Assembly (NCBI GenBank): GCA_002238565.1
Contig: MPMP01000025.1
Span: 1 to 54,940 of the forward strand
Origin: Albidovulum sp. bin36
Lineage (GTDB): Bacteria > Pseudomonadota > Alphaproteobacteria > Rhodobacterales > Rhodobacteraceae
DNA length: 54,940 nucleotides
Direction: 5' to 3'
Part shown: positions 1-9,181 of the stretch, piece after piece
Numbering within the stretch: the first letter of the stretch is position 1
Layout: each line of letters begins with the position of its first letter
The notes under the pieces: model-generated
Database searches by the model: none
Told to the model about the DNA's origin: nothing
What the model saw: the letters and a program-made list of their open reading frames with translations, nothing else
Made by a program: the position numbers and the translations under genes

Positions 1-580
1 GGAAAAACAGGCGGAATAAACCCCCTCGACGCTTCCCGCGGCCGCAGCCGATCCGCCTCCGCGGGACCGGGAAGCAGAGCTACCCCAACTTGTCTACTTG
101 GAAAGAAAAAAGGCGCAGTATCTGAAACGCGCCCCAAATAATCAAATGGCCGCGCTTATTGATTAGTATCAACAGTACCAGATGTATCAGCGCGGTGAGC
201 TGACCCGGGACCTGCTAAAAAAGGATGGCGCCGCTGATTGCGGCTGCAATTGATCGGCTGTGAACCGCAGCGCATCCCGGGTATGAGCAACCACATTAAA
301 TGAAGCAATTGGCGGTTCCCGCGTTCACGGAATTTGGGGAACCCCGGCACGATTGCGCAGTCCGCGCGGCGCGCTCCGGACAACCGTTCACGGCAGCGTC
401 CAGGGCATCGGCGGAAGTCGGATAACACGGATCGTCACCGCTGGACCGAACGCTTGCCGATAGTCACTCCGTCGTTCCTGTGGAAGCGAGAAGGTGCGCA
501 AATCTGCGTACATAAATTGACCGCCATTATCAGAAAAATATTCACTTCCCATATTGCCTCATTTCGAATATCTTCAAAAT
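1..580. other. Gene-free stretch upstream of the arsenic operon
   Basis: No reading frame here has recognisable protein similarity or a convincing ribosome binding site. The last ~50 bases before the arsR-arsC start are AT-rich compared with the rest and contain an imperfect dyad (TTCGAATAT ... ATATGAA, about 565-587), which fits the ArsR operator style, so the arsenic promoter/operator probably lies at roughly 510-590. Confidence 0.5.
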
Positions 581-1423
581 ATGAATCGTGAACAAGCAGT
601 AAGCATGTTAGCCTCATTAGCGCATGGAACGCGGCTGGACGTGTTTCTGCTGTTGATTGAGGCGGGCGATGAGGGAATTACGGCGGGCGGGATCGCTGAA
701 CGCTTGAATGTGGTCCCGTCTTCCCTGACGCATCACCTGAACGAACTCAAAGCGACCGGCATGGTCGATTGCGTTCGAAACCACAGGCAAATGATCTATA
801 CCGCCCGCATTCCGGCGATGAAGGACTTGATTTCTTTTCTAACCAGAAATTGCTGTGGCGGTCGACCGGAACTGTGCTCTCCCCAGTGGAGTGGCGATGA
901 GAGGATTGAAGCTTTGAGCGGCGTAATGGGAGATCGTGTTTTCAATGTTCTTTTCTTGTGCACAGGGAACTCGGCGCGAAGCATTATCGCCGAATGCATC
1001 CTCAACCGTTTGGCCCCTGAGAAATTCAGAGCCTACAGCGCGGGGAGCCAGCCTTCGGGCCGCGTTCATCCATGCACACTGGATCTGTTGTCCAACTTGA
1101 GCTTTGAAACCAGCGATCTTCGCTCAAAGAGTTGGGATGAGTTCGCGGCTGAGGGCGCCCCCAAAATGGATTTCATCTTCACGGTCTGCGACAACGCCGC
1201 AAACGAAATGCGCCCAGTGTGGTCTGGCCAACCGATGAGTGCCCATTGGGGAGTTCCCGACCCCGCGCGATCGACAGGCAATGATGCCGAAATCGCGGCT
1301 GTCTTTAACGACACATACCGGATGCTTAACCAACGAATATCAATTTATGCCAATTTGCCAATCGCCTCCTTGGACAAGATGTCCTTGCAGCAGCGGCTGG
1401 ATGAAATCGGCAAGGATTTATAA
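581..1423 (+). CDS. ArsR-type repressor fused to LMW-phosphatase-type arsenate reductase
   Basis: A 280-residue fusion. Residues 1-100 form an ArsR/SmtB winged-helix repressor: the recognition helix lies around SSLTHHLNELK (47-57), and the Cys91-Cys92-Gly-Gly...Cys99 cluster is a plausible As(III) sensor. Residues 120-280 form a low-molecular-weight tyrosine-phosphatase-fold arsenate reductase with P-loop Cys127-X5-Arg133 (CTGNSAR) and the general-acid loop VPDPA (226-230). Cys203 (TVCDNAANE) matches the second redox cysteine of thioredoxin-coupled ArsC, but the position normally holding the third, in a C-P-x-W context, is Arg211 (RPVW). The reductase may therefore need a different reductant or be weakened. 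The start at 581 gives the usual ArsR N-terminus; an in-frame ATG at 554 is less likely. The stop abuts the acr3 start, indicating co-transcription, and autoregulation by arsenite is expected. Confidence 0.93.
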   Translation: MNREQAVSMLASLAHGTRLDVFLLLIEAGDEGITAGGIAERLNVVPSSLTHHLNELKATGMVDCVRNHRQMIYTARIPAMKDLISFLTRNCCGGRPELCSPQWSGDERIEALSGVMGDRVFNVLFLCTGNSARSIIAECILNRLAPEKFRAYSAGSQPSGRVHPCTLDLLSNLSFETSDLRSKSWDEFAAEGAPKMDFIFTVCDNAANEMRPVWSGQPMSAHWGVPDPARSTGNDAEIAAVFNDTYRMLNQRISIYANLPIASLDKMSLQQRLDEIGKDL

Positions 1424-2503
1424 ATGACCGCGCAATATGAAATCACCGCCAAGAAGGCGGAAGGGGCGGAGCTGGGAACCTTCGAGCGTTATCTTACGGC
1501 CTGGGTCGCGCTCTGCATCGTCGCGGGGGTCGCCTTGGGCCATTTCTTCCCGGCCCCCCTCCAAATCATCGGAAAAGCCGAAATCGCGAACGTCAACATG
1601 CCCGTTGCGGTGCTCATCTGGCTGATGATCATCCCCATGCTGCTGAAGATTGATTTCCGTGCATTGCACCACGTTAAAGAGCACTGGCGCGGTGTCGGCG
1701 TAACCCTGTTCATCAACTGGGCCGTGAAGCCGTTTTCCATGGCGGCCCTGGGAATGCTGTTCATCGGCTATCTGTTCCGGGACATGCTGCCTGCCGATCA
1801 GATCGATTCCTATATTGCCGGACTGATCATCCTCGCCGCCGCGCCCTGCACCGCTATGGTTTTCGTGTGGAGCAACCTTTCGGATGGCGAGCCGCATTTC
1901 ACGCTGACCCAGGTGGCGTTGAACGACACCATAATGGTGTTCGCCTTCGCGCCGATTGTCGGGCTTTTGCTGGGACTTTCGTCCATCATCGTCCCCTGGG
2001 ATACGCTGTTGATCTCCGTGTTGGCGTTCATCGTCGTTCCGGTGATCGTGTCTCAAATTTTGCGTGCGTATCTCTTAAAGAGCGGTGGCGAACCCGCCCT
2101 AGCCAAGGTCTTGGCGGCAACGCACCCCGTTTCGCTTTTGGCGCTTCTGGCGACACTCGTCCTTCTGTTCGGATTCCAAGGCGAACAGATTTTGGCCCAG
2201 CCCCTGGTCATCGTGTTGCTGGCCGTGCCGATATTGATCCAGGTCTATTTCAACTCGGGCTTGGCCTATTTCCTGAACCGTCAGTTCGGCGTCGCCCACT
2301 GCGTCGCCGCGCCATCGGCTCTGATCGGGGCGAGCAACTTCTTTGAACTCGCCGTGGCGACGGCCATCGGCCTGTTCGGTTTCGATTCCGGCGCGGCCTT
2401 GGCAACGGTTGTCGGGGTCCTCGTCGAGGTGCCGGTAATGCTGTCCGTGGTCCGCATCGTTAACAAAACGAAGAATTGGTACGAGAGGAAAGCTGCCTCA
2501 TGA
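1424..2503 (+). CDS. acr3: Arsenite efflux transporter Acr3 (ArsB/BASS superfamily)
   Basis: A 359-residue inner-membrane protein with about ten hydrophobic segments, the normal size for Acr3. The conserved cysteine in the APCTAMVFVWSNL motif (Cys142), essential for As(III) transport in studied Acr3 proteins, is present, as is the LNDTIMVF motif of transmembrane segment 5. The ATG follows the TAA of the arsR-arsC gene without a gap, so translation is coupled. Acr3 would expel the arsenite formed by the upstream reductase domain. Its stop codon overlaps the start of the decayed GAPDH gene as ATGA, showing that the original operon was arsR-arsC, acr3, gapdh, arsJ. Confidence 0.95.
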   Translation: MTAQYEITAKKAEGAELGTFERYLTAWVALCIVAGVALGHFFPAPLQIIGKAEIANVNMPVAVLIWLMIIPMLLKIDFRALHHVKEHWRGVGVTLFINWAVKPFSMAALGMLFIGYLFRDMLPADQIDSYIAGLIILAAAPCTAMVFVWSNLSDGEPHFTLTQVALNDTIMVFAFAPIVGLLLGLSSIIVPWDTLLISVLAFIVVPVIVSQILRAYLLKSGGEPALAKVLAATHPVSLLALLATLVLLFGFQGEQILAQPLVIVLLAVPILIQVYFNSGLAYFLNRQFGVAHCVAAPSALIGASNFFELAVATAIGLFGFDSGAALATVVGVLVEVPVMLSVVRIVNKTKNWYERKAAS

Positions 2504-3076
2504 CCATTCGTGTCGCATCAACGGATTTGGGCGCATGTGACGCCTGGCGCTGCGGGCGGCTTGGGACTGGCCGGAATTCGAGATCGTTCACGTCAACGAG
2601 ATCAAGAGCGGTGCCAACTGCGCCGGACATCTGACCGAGTTCGACACGATACATGGGCAGTGGAACCATGACGTTGTCGCAGAGGAAAACGCCCTTGTCA
2701 TCGACGGCAAGAAAGTTGGGTGTTCTGAATATGCGAAGACCCAAGATATTCCCTAGGGCGGTCTCGGCGTAGATATCGTCATCGAAAGCACCGGAAAATT
2801 CAAAAGCGGTGATGCCGTACGCCCCCATTTGGACAATGGCGCAAAGAAGGTGATTGTCGCCTACTCGGACCATGACAAAGTGGCGCTAAACGTCGGATTT
2901 TATTACATGGCTAGTGCCATCGGACGCCTCGGCGGTACATTGTTGTCTGGCCTCGTCTATCAGGCCGGGGGCTCGTTGCCTGCCTTTGGATGTCAGGTGG
3001 TTTGATTTTGGCAGCCGTGCTGTTGACCTTGCCATTGGATCATCGCCCACAGGTTTCCTCGGGCCATAAGGCATAA
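2500..3076 (+). pseudogene. Remnant joining ArsJ-associated GAPDH to the C-terminus of ArsJ
   Basis: Read across frames, the first part gives a GAPDH N-terminus (TIRVA, NGFGRM, RLALRAAWDWPEFEIVHVNE, then FDTIHGQW, VIESTGKF, GAKKVIVA). It carries at least two small indels near codons 6-16 and an in-frame TAG near 2754 where this family has Trp. Just after GAKKVIVA the similarity switches to the last transmembrane region of an MFS transporter (GFYYMASAIGRLGGTLLSGLVYQ, then after another frameshift CLWMSGGLILAAVLLTLPLD), matching the ArsJ C-terminus. Intact GAPDH-ArsJ pairs convert arsenate to 1-arseno-3-phosphoglycerate and export it. Here an internal deletion removed most of both genes, so this branch of arsenate resistance is lost. 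Confidence 0.85.
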
Positions 3077-3101
3077 ATAGAGGTGGTGCGAGAAACCGCC
3101 T

Positions 3102-3740
3102 TCAAATCTCCCTCGCGAACCAGCGGATCCGCCCGATGATGTTGACTTCGTCCGCCGTCCGTTCGTAGGCGCTGTTGAAGGTGTTGTCCGAGATTATCCG
3201 AACCTTGGGCGGATCATTGTCGGAGATGTTCTCGAGCCGCTCGGCGACGATCCCCATTCCGTCGAACAGGACAAAGATACCTGGCGGGGCGGGAGGCTTC
3301 CGCGACAGATCGACGAGCACGATGTCGCCGGAATGCAGGGCTCTTTGGATTGGAGAAGAGGCGGCAGATAGGTGAACCTTGGCAATAGTAATGCTAGGAT
3401 CGTCGAGTAGAACGGTAAGAGATTGAGGGGATAGGCACTCAACCCACGCGTTCCTTCTTCCGATCAAGGAGCCGCTAACGCGACGGATTCGGTTGATCGG
3501 CCATACTTGATGATTGGATTCGTTAAGGGACGCAGGGAGGCCCAAGTAGTAAACGTTTTCTCGTTCGATAAAATCCTCGGCAAGGTAGAGTTCGTATCCT
3601 TCCATAGTCCTGAGGACATCGATGTGACGTTCCGTCAATTCCTGAAAGGCAAAAACGTCAGTTCGACGGTCGGAAACGAAAAACTCGAAAGCGTCGAGGT
3701 GATCGTTCAAATGCCGGACATTCCAGCTGATGAGTTTCAT
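3102..3740 (-). CDS. Chimeric stub: EEP nuclease N-half fused to S24 peptidase C-half
   Basis: A 212-residue product (start at the Met before KLISWNVRH; an alternative in-frame ATG lies 12 codons upstream, inside the preceding gene). Residues 1 to ~128 resemble the endonuclease/exonuclease/phosphatase fold, with SWNVR and the metal-binding Glu in AFQELTE, then VHLSAASSPIQR. The later catalytic Asp/Asn and Asp-His motifs are absent. From SGDIVLVD onward the protein resembles the C-terminal part of LexA/phage-repressor S24 peptidases (PPGIFVLFDG, RIISDNTFN, IIGRIRWFAREI). The nucleophilic Ser region is missing and the expected catalytic Lys is Glu (VAERLE). It was probably formed by a deletion and lacks both activities, though the frame is intact. 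It lies 10 bp downstream of the STAND NTPase gene, so the EEP part was likely the third gene of that operon. Confidence 0.7.
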   Translation of the reverse strand: MKLISWNVRHLNDHLDAFEFFVSDRRTDVFAFQELTERHIDVLRTMEGYELYLAEDFIERENVYYLGLPASLNESNHQVWPINRIRRVSGSLIGRRNAWVECLSPQSLTVLLDDPSITIAKVHLSAASSPIQRALHSGDIVLVDLSRKPPAPPGIFVLFDGMGIVAERLENISDNDPPKVRIISDNTFNSAYERTADEVNIIGRIRWFAREI

Positions 3741-3750
3741 GGCCTGCAGT

Positions 3751-6700
3751 TTAGCTTGAACCGGGAATTGAGACATCGATGACGAGAATTCGTATTTTGC
3801 GCCTCTCGTCGGCGGACAGGGTCGACACCAAGCGATTTTCTAGCTTGAGCGAACTAAGTGGTAGCGAACCCGTCTCCGGCGGCGTGGGCCGGCAACGCTC
3901 CGTGTTTCCGAACCATAATACAAGATAGATGCCATGTCCTTCCGTTCGCGGGTCGACGGTATAACGGGCAATCAACTGCGATCGCACTGCACTCCAGAGA
4001 TCACGATGGCAGCTTCTCTTGATTTCCACGGGAATATTGAAACCAGCACAAGAAACACGAATGTCGGCCCGCTTGTTGTTTGCGTAGCGCACTTCCGACT
4101 CAACTTCGATACTGAGGCGCATCAACCTGCTCCGCAGATCCGATAACAGCGCATCTCGGCACGCGTTTTCCGGGCGGGGATGCTGTGGGCGGCCGTGCTG
4201 ATCTACATTCCAATATTGCCTCCAGTCGGAGGTGTTGCCGTCGCGAATGGTGCGTGCAATCTCGTTCAGGTGATCCAGGATCATTGCCGCGAGGTCGGCC
4301 ACGTTAGCAGGTGCGCCGCTAGCGAGGGTTTCAAGAACCTGATCGATGTCACCATAGGCGAACTCGGCTTCGCGACGGGCCGCTTCTTGTCGGTACGCGG
4401 CATCCATGAGAAGGGAACGCCAGGGAAGCAGATCGTCGTCGGACGATAACGCCTCAAGCGCTTGCGAAGCACCTTCCGTCGTGATGCTTGCCAGTTGTTC
4501 TATGCAGTATCGGACTCGATCGGCCGCATTCATTTCCGGCATTACAATGACGCCTTCATCCGCGTCGTCGCCAAGAGAGTATGGCCGGCAGGAGGCGCCG
4601 ATGAGTCGGATCAGAAGTCGAAGCGCGGGCGCGCTCTGCCGATGCTTCAGATCGGGTGAAATGCCGAACTGCCCGGCCACCGCGTCCGCCAGGAAACGAA
4701 TGCGGCGTTCCTTGCCAGCGGCATACGATTCCAGCCGATCGACGTAAGTATCCGGTGCGATGCACAAACCCGCGACTAGCCAGTGGACGCGCTGCGCCAC
4801 GCTCATTCGGTGATCAGCGTGCTTCTCGTCGATCAATGCCCGAAGCTGGTCAACGTCACAGTGGCGCCTAGCGGCGAGCAGCAGGTGGTTCAGGTTCGAC
4901 AACTGCCCGGATGCGCAACGCACGGGGAATTGCCTGAGTAGAGGCATCGTGGCTAGGCGGGCAACGCGGGCATGGTCCGGAGAATGTGCCAATTTTTGGA
5001 TCCCCGCGGGAGATTCCACACCCCTGCGCAGTTTCGATAGAACGGAACGTACGAGCACATCGGCGGCGACCTCGGGGCGGTTGGAAAGCGTCCAGGCGAA
5101 CCAGCGCGGCGGACGGTCGGCAGAATGCCGCGCAGTGGGCCACATAGGCACAGTGTAGTGAATTGCCAGAGCAAGCTGCAAGCGCCGGTGATCTATGTCG
5201 ATCTCGCCGGATGGCGCAGTTTTCGCCATTTCCTCCAAGCCCGCCATGAATGGCAGCGCGAGATAGTCTGTCTGATTCGTGATTCCGAGGCGTATGACCT
5301 TCGTGTCCGAAGGCAAGTCATTCCGGTCGATGGTCTTGCGAAACCCGGACAGAACGGCATCGACCAAGCCTTCGTCACCGGCCAGGAGAGCGTTCAGTCT
5401 GCCTCTCGGTGAATCGCCCCGAACGTTGAGGTATCCACCGAAATAGACCGTGGCGAGTTCGTGCAGAAGCTGGGGCCTTGCCATGTTTCCGCGCAGCTCG
5501 TCCTCGTACGGCTTAATGTGGTCGTGCCAGTCCGGTCGCCCGGCCCGTGACCGCGCCTGCTCGCGGGGGCTGGAGATGTCCCTGTCGGAAGTTGGGGCTT
5601 CAAGCTCAGCCATTTTCCTGTCAAATGCGTCGTTGAGAGGGGAGAAACCGGCCAGGAGTTTCGATACAGCCTCGCGGGAAAGGCCCTCATCGAAACGGCT
5701 GAAATGCAGGCACTCCGCAACTTCGGCCATCAGCCACTCGGCGGTGATCCGGTTCTTGGCGGCGACCGCCTGGTCGAGGCACCACAGTCCGAAATCCCGG
5801 GGCCGCGCGACCCCTAAGAGCCTGCCATCCTCTTCTTCGCGCATGCAGTTGTAGAACCAGTAGGATTCGGTGCAGTCAGGTCGGTCGCCGCAACGCTGCA
5901 GGCTCATCTCCAGCAGGGTCTTCCACGAGGCAGGGTGGCTTTCAAGCCATCTGTGAATCTCCCGTGATTCCTCGCGGCCGATATCTGGATCGTACATCCA
6001 GTCGCCTGTCTTGGCGGAGGGTTCCAACCAATGGAACAAGCGGGTCAAGTCCACCTCATCGCCGGTTAGCCGAAGAAACCGGGCCAACAGGTTCGTGGGC
6101 AGCCAGCGAATGAAGAAAGCGGGAAGTCCGTGCGCCCTCTCATCTGCGAACAATTTGTCGTAGCGTTCGACGATCAGGTCGAGAAGCACGGCGAGTTGGC
6201 TTCTGGTCGATCTCGTTGGAAGTTGCCAAGACCAGAAATACTGGTATTCGGAGCTGTAGTTGGGTCTTTGCGGTACCCTGAGATATTGTATGACCTCTGT
6301 TTCCGATATCGCTTCAGGATAAATCGTGGACAGCAGACAGCCGAGCAGATCGTCGTCGGAATCTGGCACCCTGTCGGCATAAACGTCAGCGGTCAGCTCT
6401 TTCAGCTCTGTGAGAGCCTGGGTGTCATTCCGGCGGTGCCGCACGAACACGTCTATGGCGCGATCCCGAATCCTCGGCCACCTTGTGCCATCGCGGATTA
6501 GTTCCTTCAGCGGATCCGCGAGCTTTGGAAGTGGCTCGCCATGCCGAATGGCTTCGAGCAGGATAACGATGAAGGATTGCCAGGAGTCCTCCCGCGCGGG
6601 AGAGGTCAGGATTTCGCGAACGTGGTTCTCCATGTCGGAGGAGACAAGGTCGCCGAGCCGTGAATCCAGCTGGAGCGTAGTGATCAGGCGGGGGTTTGCA

Positions 6701-7890
6701 GCAGTCTGCCGTTCGATGCCATCCAGAAGCAGGCGTTTTTCTTCCGGCGAGAAGTGTTCGGCGTCTCCGTAAAGTACGGTGCCAAGAGGATCGCGCGCGA
6801 TCAGCTCCGCTCGGCTGGATTTGCTGTGTGCCGCGAGCCATGCGGAAAGGCCGCGCAGTTCGGAGACCACTATGCCGTCGTAACCGGAGATTAGAGCGAG
6901 AATGCGCCCGATCGGCAGCCCGTTCTCGATAAGAGCGGCCAAGTACCTGGCGGCGAGAAATTCTGCAACTTGCCGATGAACGGGAACCGTCCGACGCTCT
7001 GCGGGATATTCGAACAGCTTGGATTCCAGGCTGCGGCGAAGAATCTGCCGCTCTGTTCCCTGTAGCCGATCAAGCCCGAGGAAATGCTGATCGCTCTCCG
7101 CGCCCGGCAGCGCGTACCCCGCGGCACCAGCCAGAAGCTGCACTGCGCACAGCTTCCCGCTGGCCTCGATCAGATCAGTGATACCGCCAAGATCCGGACC
7201 CGCTATGCGATGCTCGTCATTGTGCTCTGCAAGCAGGGTTCGGCATGCCATATCGAATGCCTGAGTCCTGGTCTCGGGCCAGACCCCGGCGGCTCCGACC
7301 GCAACTGCGAGCATTTTGAGGCTCTGAGGATTGGCCAGTAATCCATCAAGGCCCTTCCCTTGGGCCGCCGCGACGAACTTCTCCGGATCTTCGATTCCAA
7401 GAACACCGCACAGAATTTGGCAGATATCTTGATCGGACAAGGGATCAAGGCGGAGCACCTTGACGGTTCCACTGGGCGATACCGTCTCGAGATGATCCCT
7501 GTCGTTCGCCCCGAACCAATCGGCCTCGCGACACGACAGGCGAAAAGGGGGACGCCCCATTCGGTCGAGTTTGGCACGGATATTATCCAATGGCGTGCGC
7601 CCGTCGGCTGTTCCGGCCCGTGTCTCGTCCAGCCCATCGATAAAGAGAGTCGTATCGTGCCACTCGGGTCTGTTGTCGAAGGTCAGGAAATCGCGCGCGG
7701 TGACGCGATGCCCGCCCTGGCGTATCGCCAGATGTTTGAAAATGGTGGTCTTGCCGGAGCCTGGTGGGCCAAGCAGCACGTAGGCCGCCTCGTCCTTCCA
7801 GCATTCGACTGGTCGGGATGGAATCTCCGAAGGGCCGCGGGAGTCGCGCCCGCCGATGGCGCGGCATGTCCGTCGAGCGATGGACGTCAT
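3751..7890 (-). CDS. Giant STAND/NACHT-like NTPase with C-terminal PD-(D/E)XK nuclease-like domain
   Basis: About 1379 residues. The NTPase module is almost at the N-terminus: Walker A GPPGSGKTT (~41-49), Walker B TLFIDGLDE (~81-89) and a sensor-like FRLSCREADW, an arrangement typical of NACHT/STAND switches. A ~1000-residue mostly helical region follows, as expected for a sensor/scaffold. The last ~115 residues contain E..E, RADIRV and PVEIKRS (Asp ~1276, Glu ~1289-X-Lys ~1291), then QLIARY, the signature of a PD-(D/E)XK nuclease fold. The chosen start overlaps the stop of the upstream AAA gene as ATGA; an ATG 15 bases earlier is also in frame. STAND proteins with nuclease effectors act as anti-phage sensors (Avs and bacterial NLR-like systems). 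The effector there is usually N-terminal, so the reversed order is notable. A defence role is inference. Confidence 0.8.
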   Translation of the reverse strand: MTSIARRTCRAIGGRDSRGPSEIPSRPVECWKDEAAYVLLGPPGSGKTTIFKHLAIRQGGHRVTARDFLTFDNRPEWHDTTLFIDGLDETRAGTADGRTPLDNIRAKLDRMGRPPFRLSCREADWFGANDRDHLETVSPSGTVKVLRLDPLSDQDICQILCGVLGIEDPEKFVAAAQGKGLDGLLANPQSLKMLAVAVGAAGVWPETRTQAFDMACRTLLAEHNDEHRIAGPDLGGITDLIEASGKLCAVQLLAGAAGYALPGAESDQHFLGLDRLQGTERQILRRSLESKLFEYPAERRTVPVHRQVAEFLAARYLAALIENGLPIGRILALISGYDGIVVSELRGLSAWLAAHSKSSRAELIARDPLGTVLYGDAEHFSPEEKRLLLDGIERQTAANPRLITTLQLDSRLGDLVSSDMENHVREILTSPAREDSWQSFIVILLEAIRHGEPLPKLADPLKELIRDGTRWPRIRDRAIDVFVRHRRNDTQALTELKELTADVYADRVPDSDDDLLGCLLSTIYPEAISETEVIQYLRVPQRPNYSSEYQYFWSWQLPTRSTRSQLAVLLDLIVERYDKLFADERAHGLPAFFIRWLPTNLLARFLRLTGDEVDLTRLFHWLEPSAKTGDWMYDPDIGREESREIHRWLESHPASWKTLLEMSLQRCGDRPDCTESYWFYNCMREEEDGRLLGVARPRDFGLWCLDQAVAAKNRITAEWLMAEVAECLHFSRFDEGLSREAVSKLLAGFSPLNDAFDRKMAELEAPTSDRDISSPREQARSRAGRPDWHDHIKPYEDELRGNMARPQLLHELATVYFGGYLNVRGDSPRGRLNALLAGDEGLVDAVLSGFRKTIDRNDLPSDTKVIRLGITNQTDYLALPFMAGLEEMAKTAPSGEIDIDHRRLQLALAIHYTVPMWPTARHSADRPPRWFAWTLSNRPEVAADVLVRSVLSKLRRGVESPAGIQKLAHSPDHARVARLATMPLLRQFPVRCASGQLSNLNHLLLAARRHCDVDQLRALIDEKHADHRMSVAQRVHWLVAGLCIAPDTYVDRLESYAAGKERRIRFLADAVAGQFGISPDLKHRQSAPALRLLIRLIGASCRPYSLGDDADEGVIVMPEMNAADRVRYCIEQLASITTEGASQALEALSSDDDLLPWRSLLMDAAYRQEAARREAEFAYGDIDQVLETLASGAPANVADLAAMILDHLNEIARTIRDGNTSDWRQYWNVDQHGRPQHPRPENACRDALLSDLRSRLMRLSIEVESEVRYANNKRADIRVSCAGFNIPVEIKRSCHRDLWSAVRSQLIARYTVDPRTEGHGIYLVLWFGNTERCRPTPPETGSLPLSSLKLENRLVSTLSADERRKIRILVIDVSIPGSS

Positions 7891-9164
7891 GGGTTGTCGA
7901 ACCATTCCCGGGCCGGTGTCGATAGAAATTCGGAAAGGGCAATGCCTCCCTCGCCGACAACAACGGCTGCCTGGACGTCGAAGCGCTCCGCAAATCGTTC
8001 GAGCCCGCTTGTCCGTACTCTGCGCGCGCCGCTCTTCACTTCAAAGGCTACGAGTCTTCGACCTCGTGTCAGAACGAAATCCACTTCGGAGCCGTTCTCG
8101 CGCCAGTAGTACAGGCGTTGTTCCGGTGTGCCCGTGTTGAACAGGTGCGCGCCCACTGCGCTTTCGACAAGGCGTCCCCAATAGCTCCGGTCCGCTTTCG
8201 CTTCCTCAAACGTATATCCCGAGGCAACCGCCATGAGCGCGGTGTTGAAAACATTGAGCTTGGGACTGGAGGATCTCCGTCGATGGGCCCCGCCGTCGTA
8301 TTTGGGAAGGCCAGTAATCAGACCGGCGTTCGACAGGAGGTCCAGATACCGTGCGAGGGTCGTCGTATTGCCGGCGTCCTGAAGCTGGCCGAGCATCCTG
8401 TTGAAAGAAAGGATCTGCCCGGAATACTCGGCGCCGAGCTGGAACAGCCGTTTTAGCAGCGCGGGTTTGTCCACCCGCTGCATGGCGAGAATATCTCGCT
8501 CGATATTGGGCTCGACCAACGCCTCGGCGATGTACGCACGCCATCGACTTTGCTCCGGGATGAGAGGGGCGCTTCCCGGATACCCCCCGAAATAGACGAA
8601 GCGCTGGAGATCGAACCCGAACGCCGCCGACATTTCGGCGAACGACCAATGCATCAGGCGGACGGTCTCAAATCTGCCGGCCAGGCTCTCACTCAGCCCC
8701 TGCTGCATGAGCATCGGCGCGGAGATAAGTAGAATGACGTGCAGGGGCCGATCAAGTCGCCGGTCGGCGTCCCATAGCCCCTTGACCGTCTCCGACCAGT
8801 TCGGGATTCTCTGAATCTCGTCGATCGCCAGGACAAAGCCCCGATCCGAACCTTCGGCCTCCACCCGTGCCTGTTCCCACTGCAGGACCAGCCATCGCGC
8901 GTCTCTTGGGCCGTCGAGCAGGGCCGATTGCTGTTCCGCGAATTCAGGCTGAGAACCGCCCAAGACAGGAATTGGGGGGAGGATCGCAGTATTCGGTTCA
9001 TCGACAGACACATACCGAGAAGGCCCGTCCAGCCGTCCAAGGACTTGGTGAACCAGTGTGGTTTTGCCCGTTTGACGCGGACCGGTCACGATGGCGAGCC
9101 GCCAAGGCTTCTCGCGCAGGCGGTCGAATAGCGTGGAAATCTGGGATCGTTCGTAGGCTGCCAT
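7887..9164 (-). CDS. AAA ATPase with C-terminal DUF4143 (PD-(D/E)XK-like) domain
   Basis: A 425-residue protein of the widespread AAA/DUF4143 family. Walker A is GPRQTGKTT near residue 28, Walker B is VLAIDEIQRI, and a helical region follows. The C-terminal domain carries the restriction-endonuclease-like signature EVDFVLTRG...VAFEVKSG, typical of DUF4143. Length and domain order are normal. The molecular role of the family is poorly known, and many members sit near mobile or defence loci. Translation is coupled to the giant STAND NTPase downstream by an ATGA overlap, which is unusual because these genes are mostly solitary. A perfect palindrome 18 bp upstream of the start may be an operator. 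Confidence 0.88.
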   Translation of the reverse strand: MAAYERSQISTLFDRLREKPWRLAIVTGPRQTGKTTLVHQVLGRLDGPSRYVSVDEPNTAILPPIPVLGGSQPEFAEQQSALLDGPRDARWLVLQWEQARVEAEGSDRGFVLAIDEIQRIPNWSETVKGLWDADRRLDRPLHVILLISAPMLMQQGLSESLAGRFETVRLMHWSFAEMSAAFGFDLQRFVYFGGYPGSAPLIPEQSRWRAYIAEALVEPNIERDILAMQRVDKPALLKRLFQLGAEYSGQILSFNRMLGQLQDAGNTTTLARYLDLLSNAGLITGLPKYDGGAHRRRSSSPKLNVFNTALMAVASGYTFEEAKADRSYWGRLVESAVGAHLFNTGTPEQRLYYWRENGSEVDFVLTRGRRLVAFEVKSGARRVRTSGLERFAERFDVQAAVVVGEGGIALSEFLSTPAREWFDNP

Positions 9165-9181
9165 CAGGGCATTCTATTGTA

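Noticed and set aside
1418..2056. 212-codon frame antisense to acr3
   Set aside because: His/Asp/Gly-rich shadow of a membrane protein; Acr3 on the plus strand is unambiguous.
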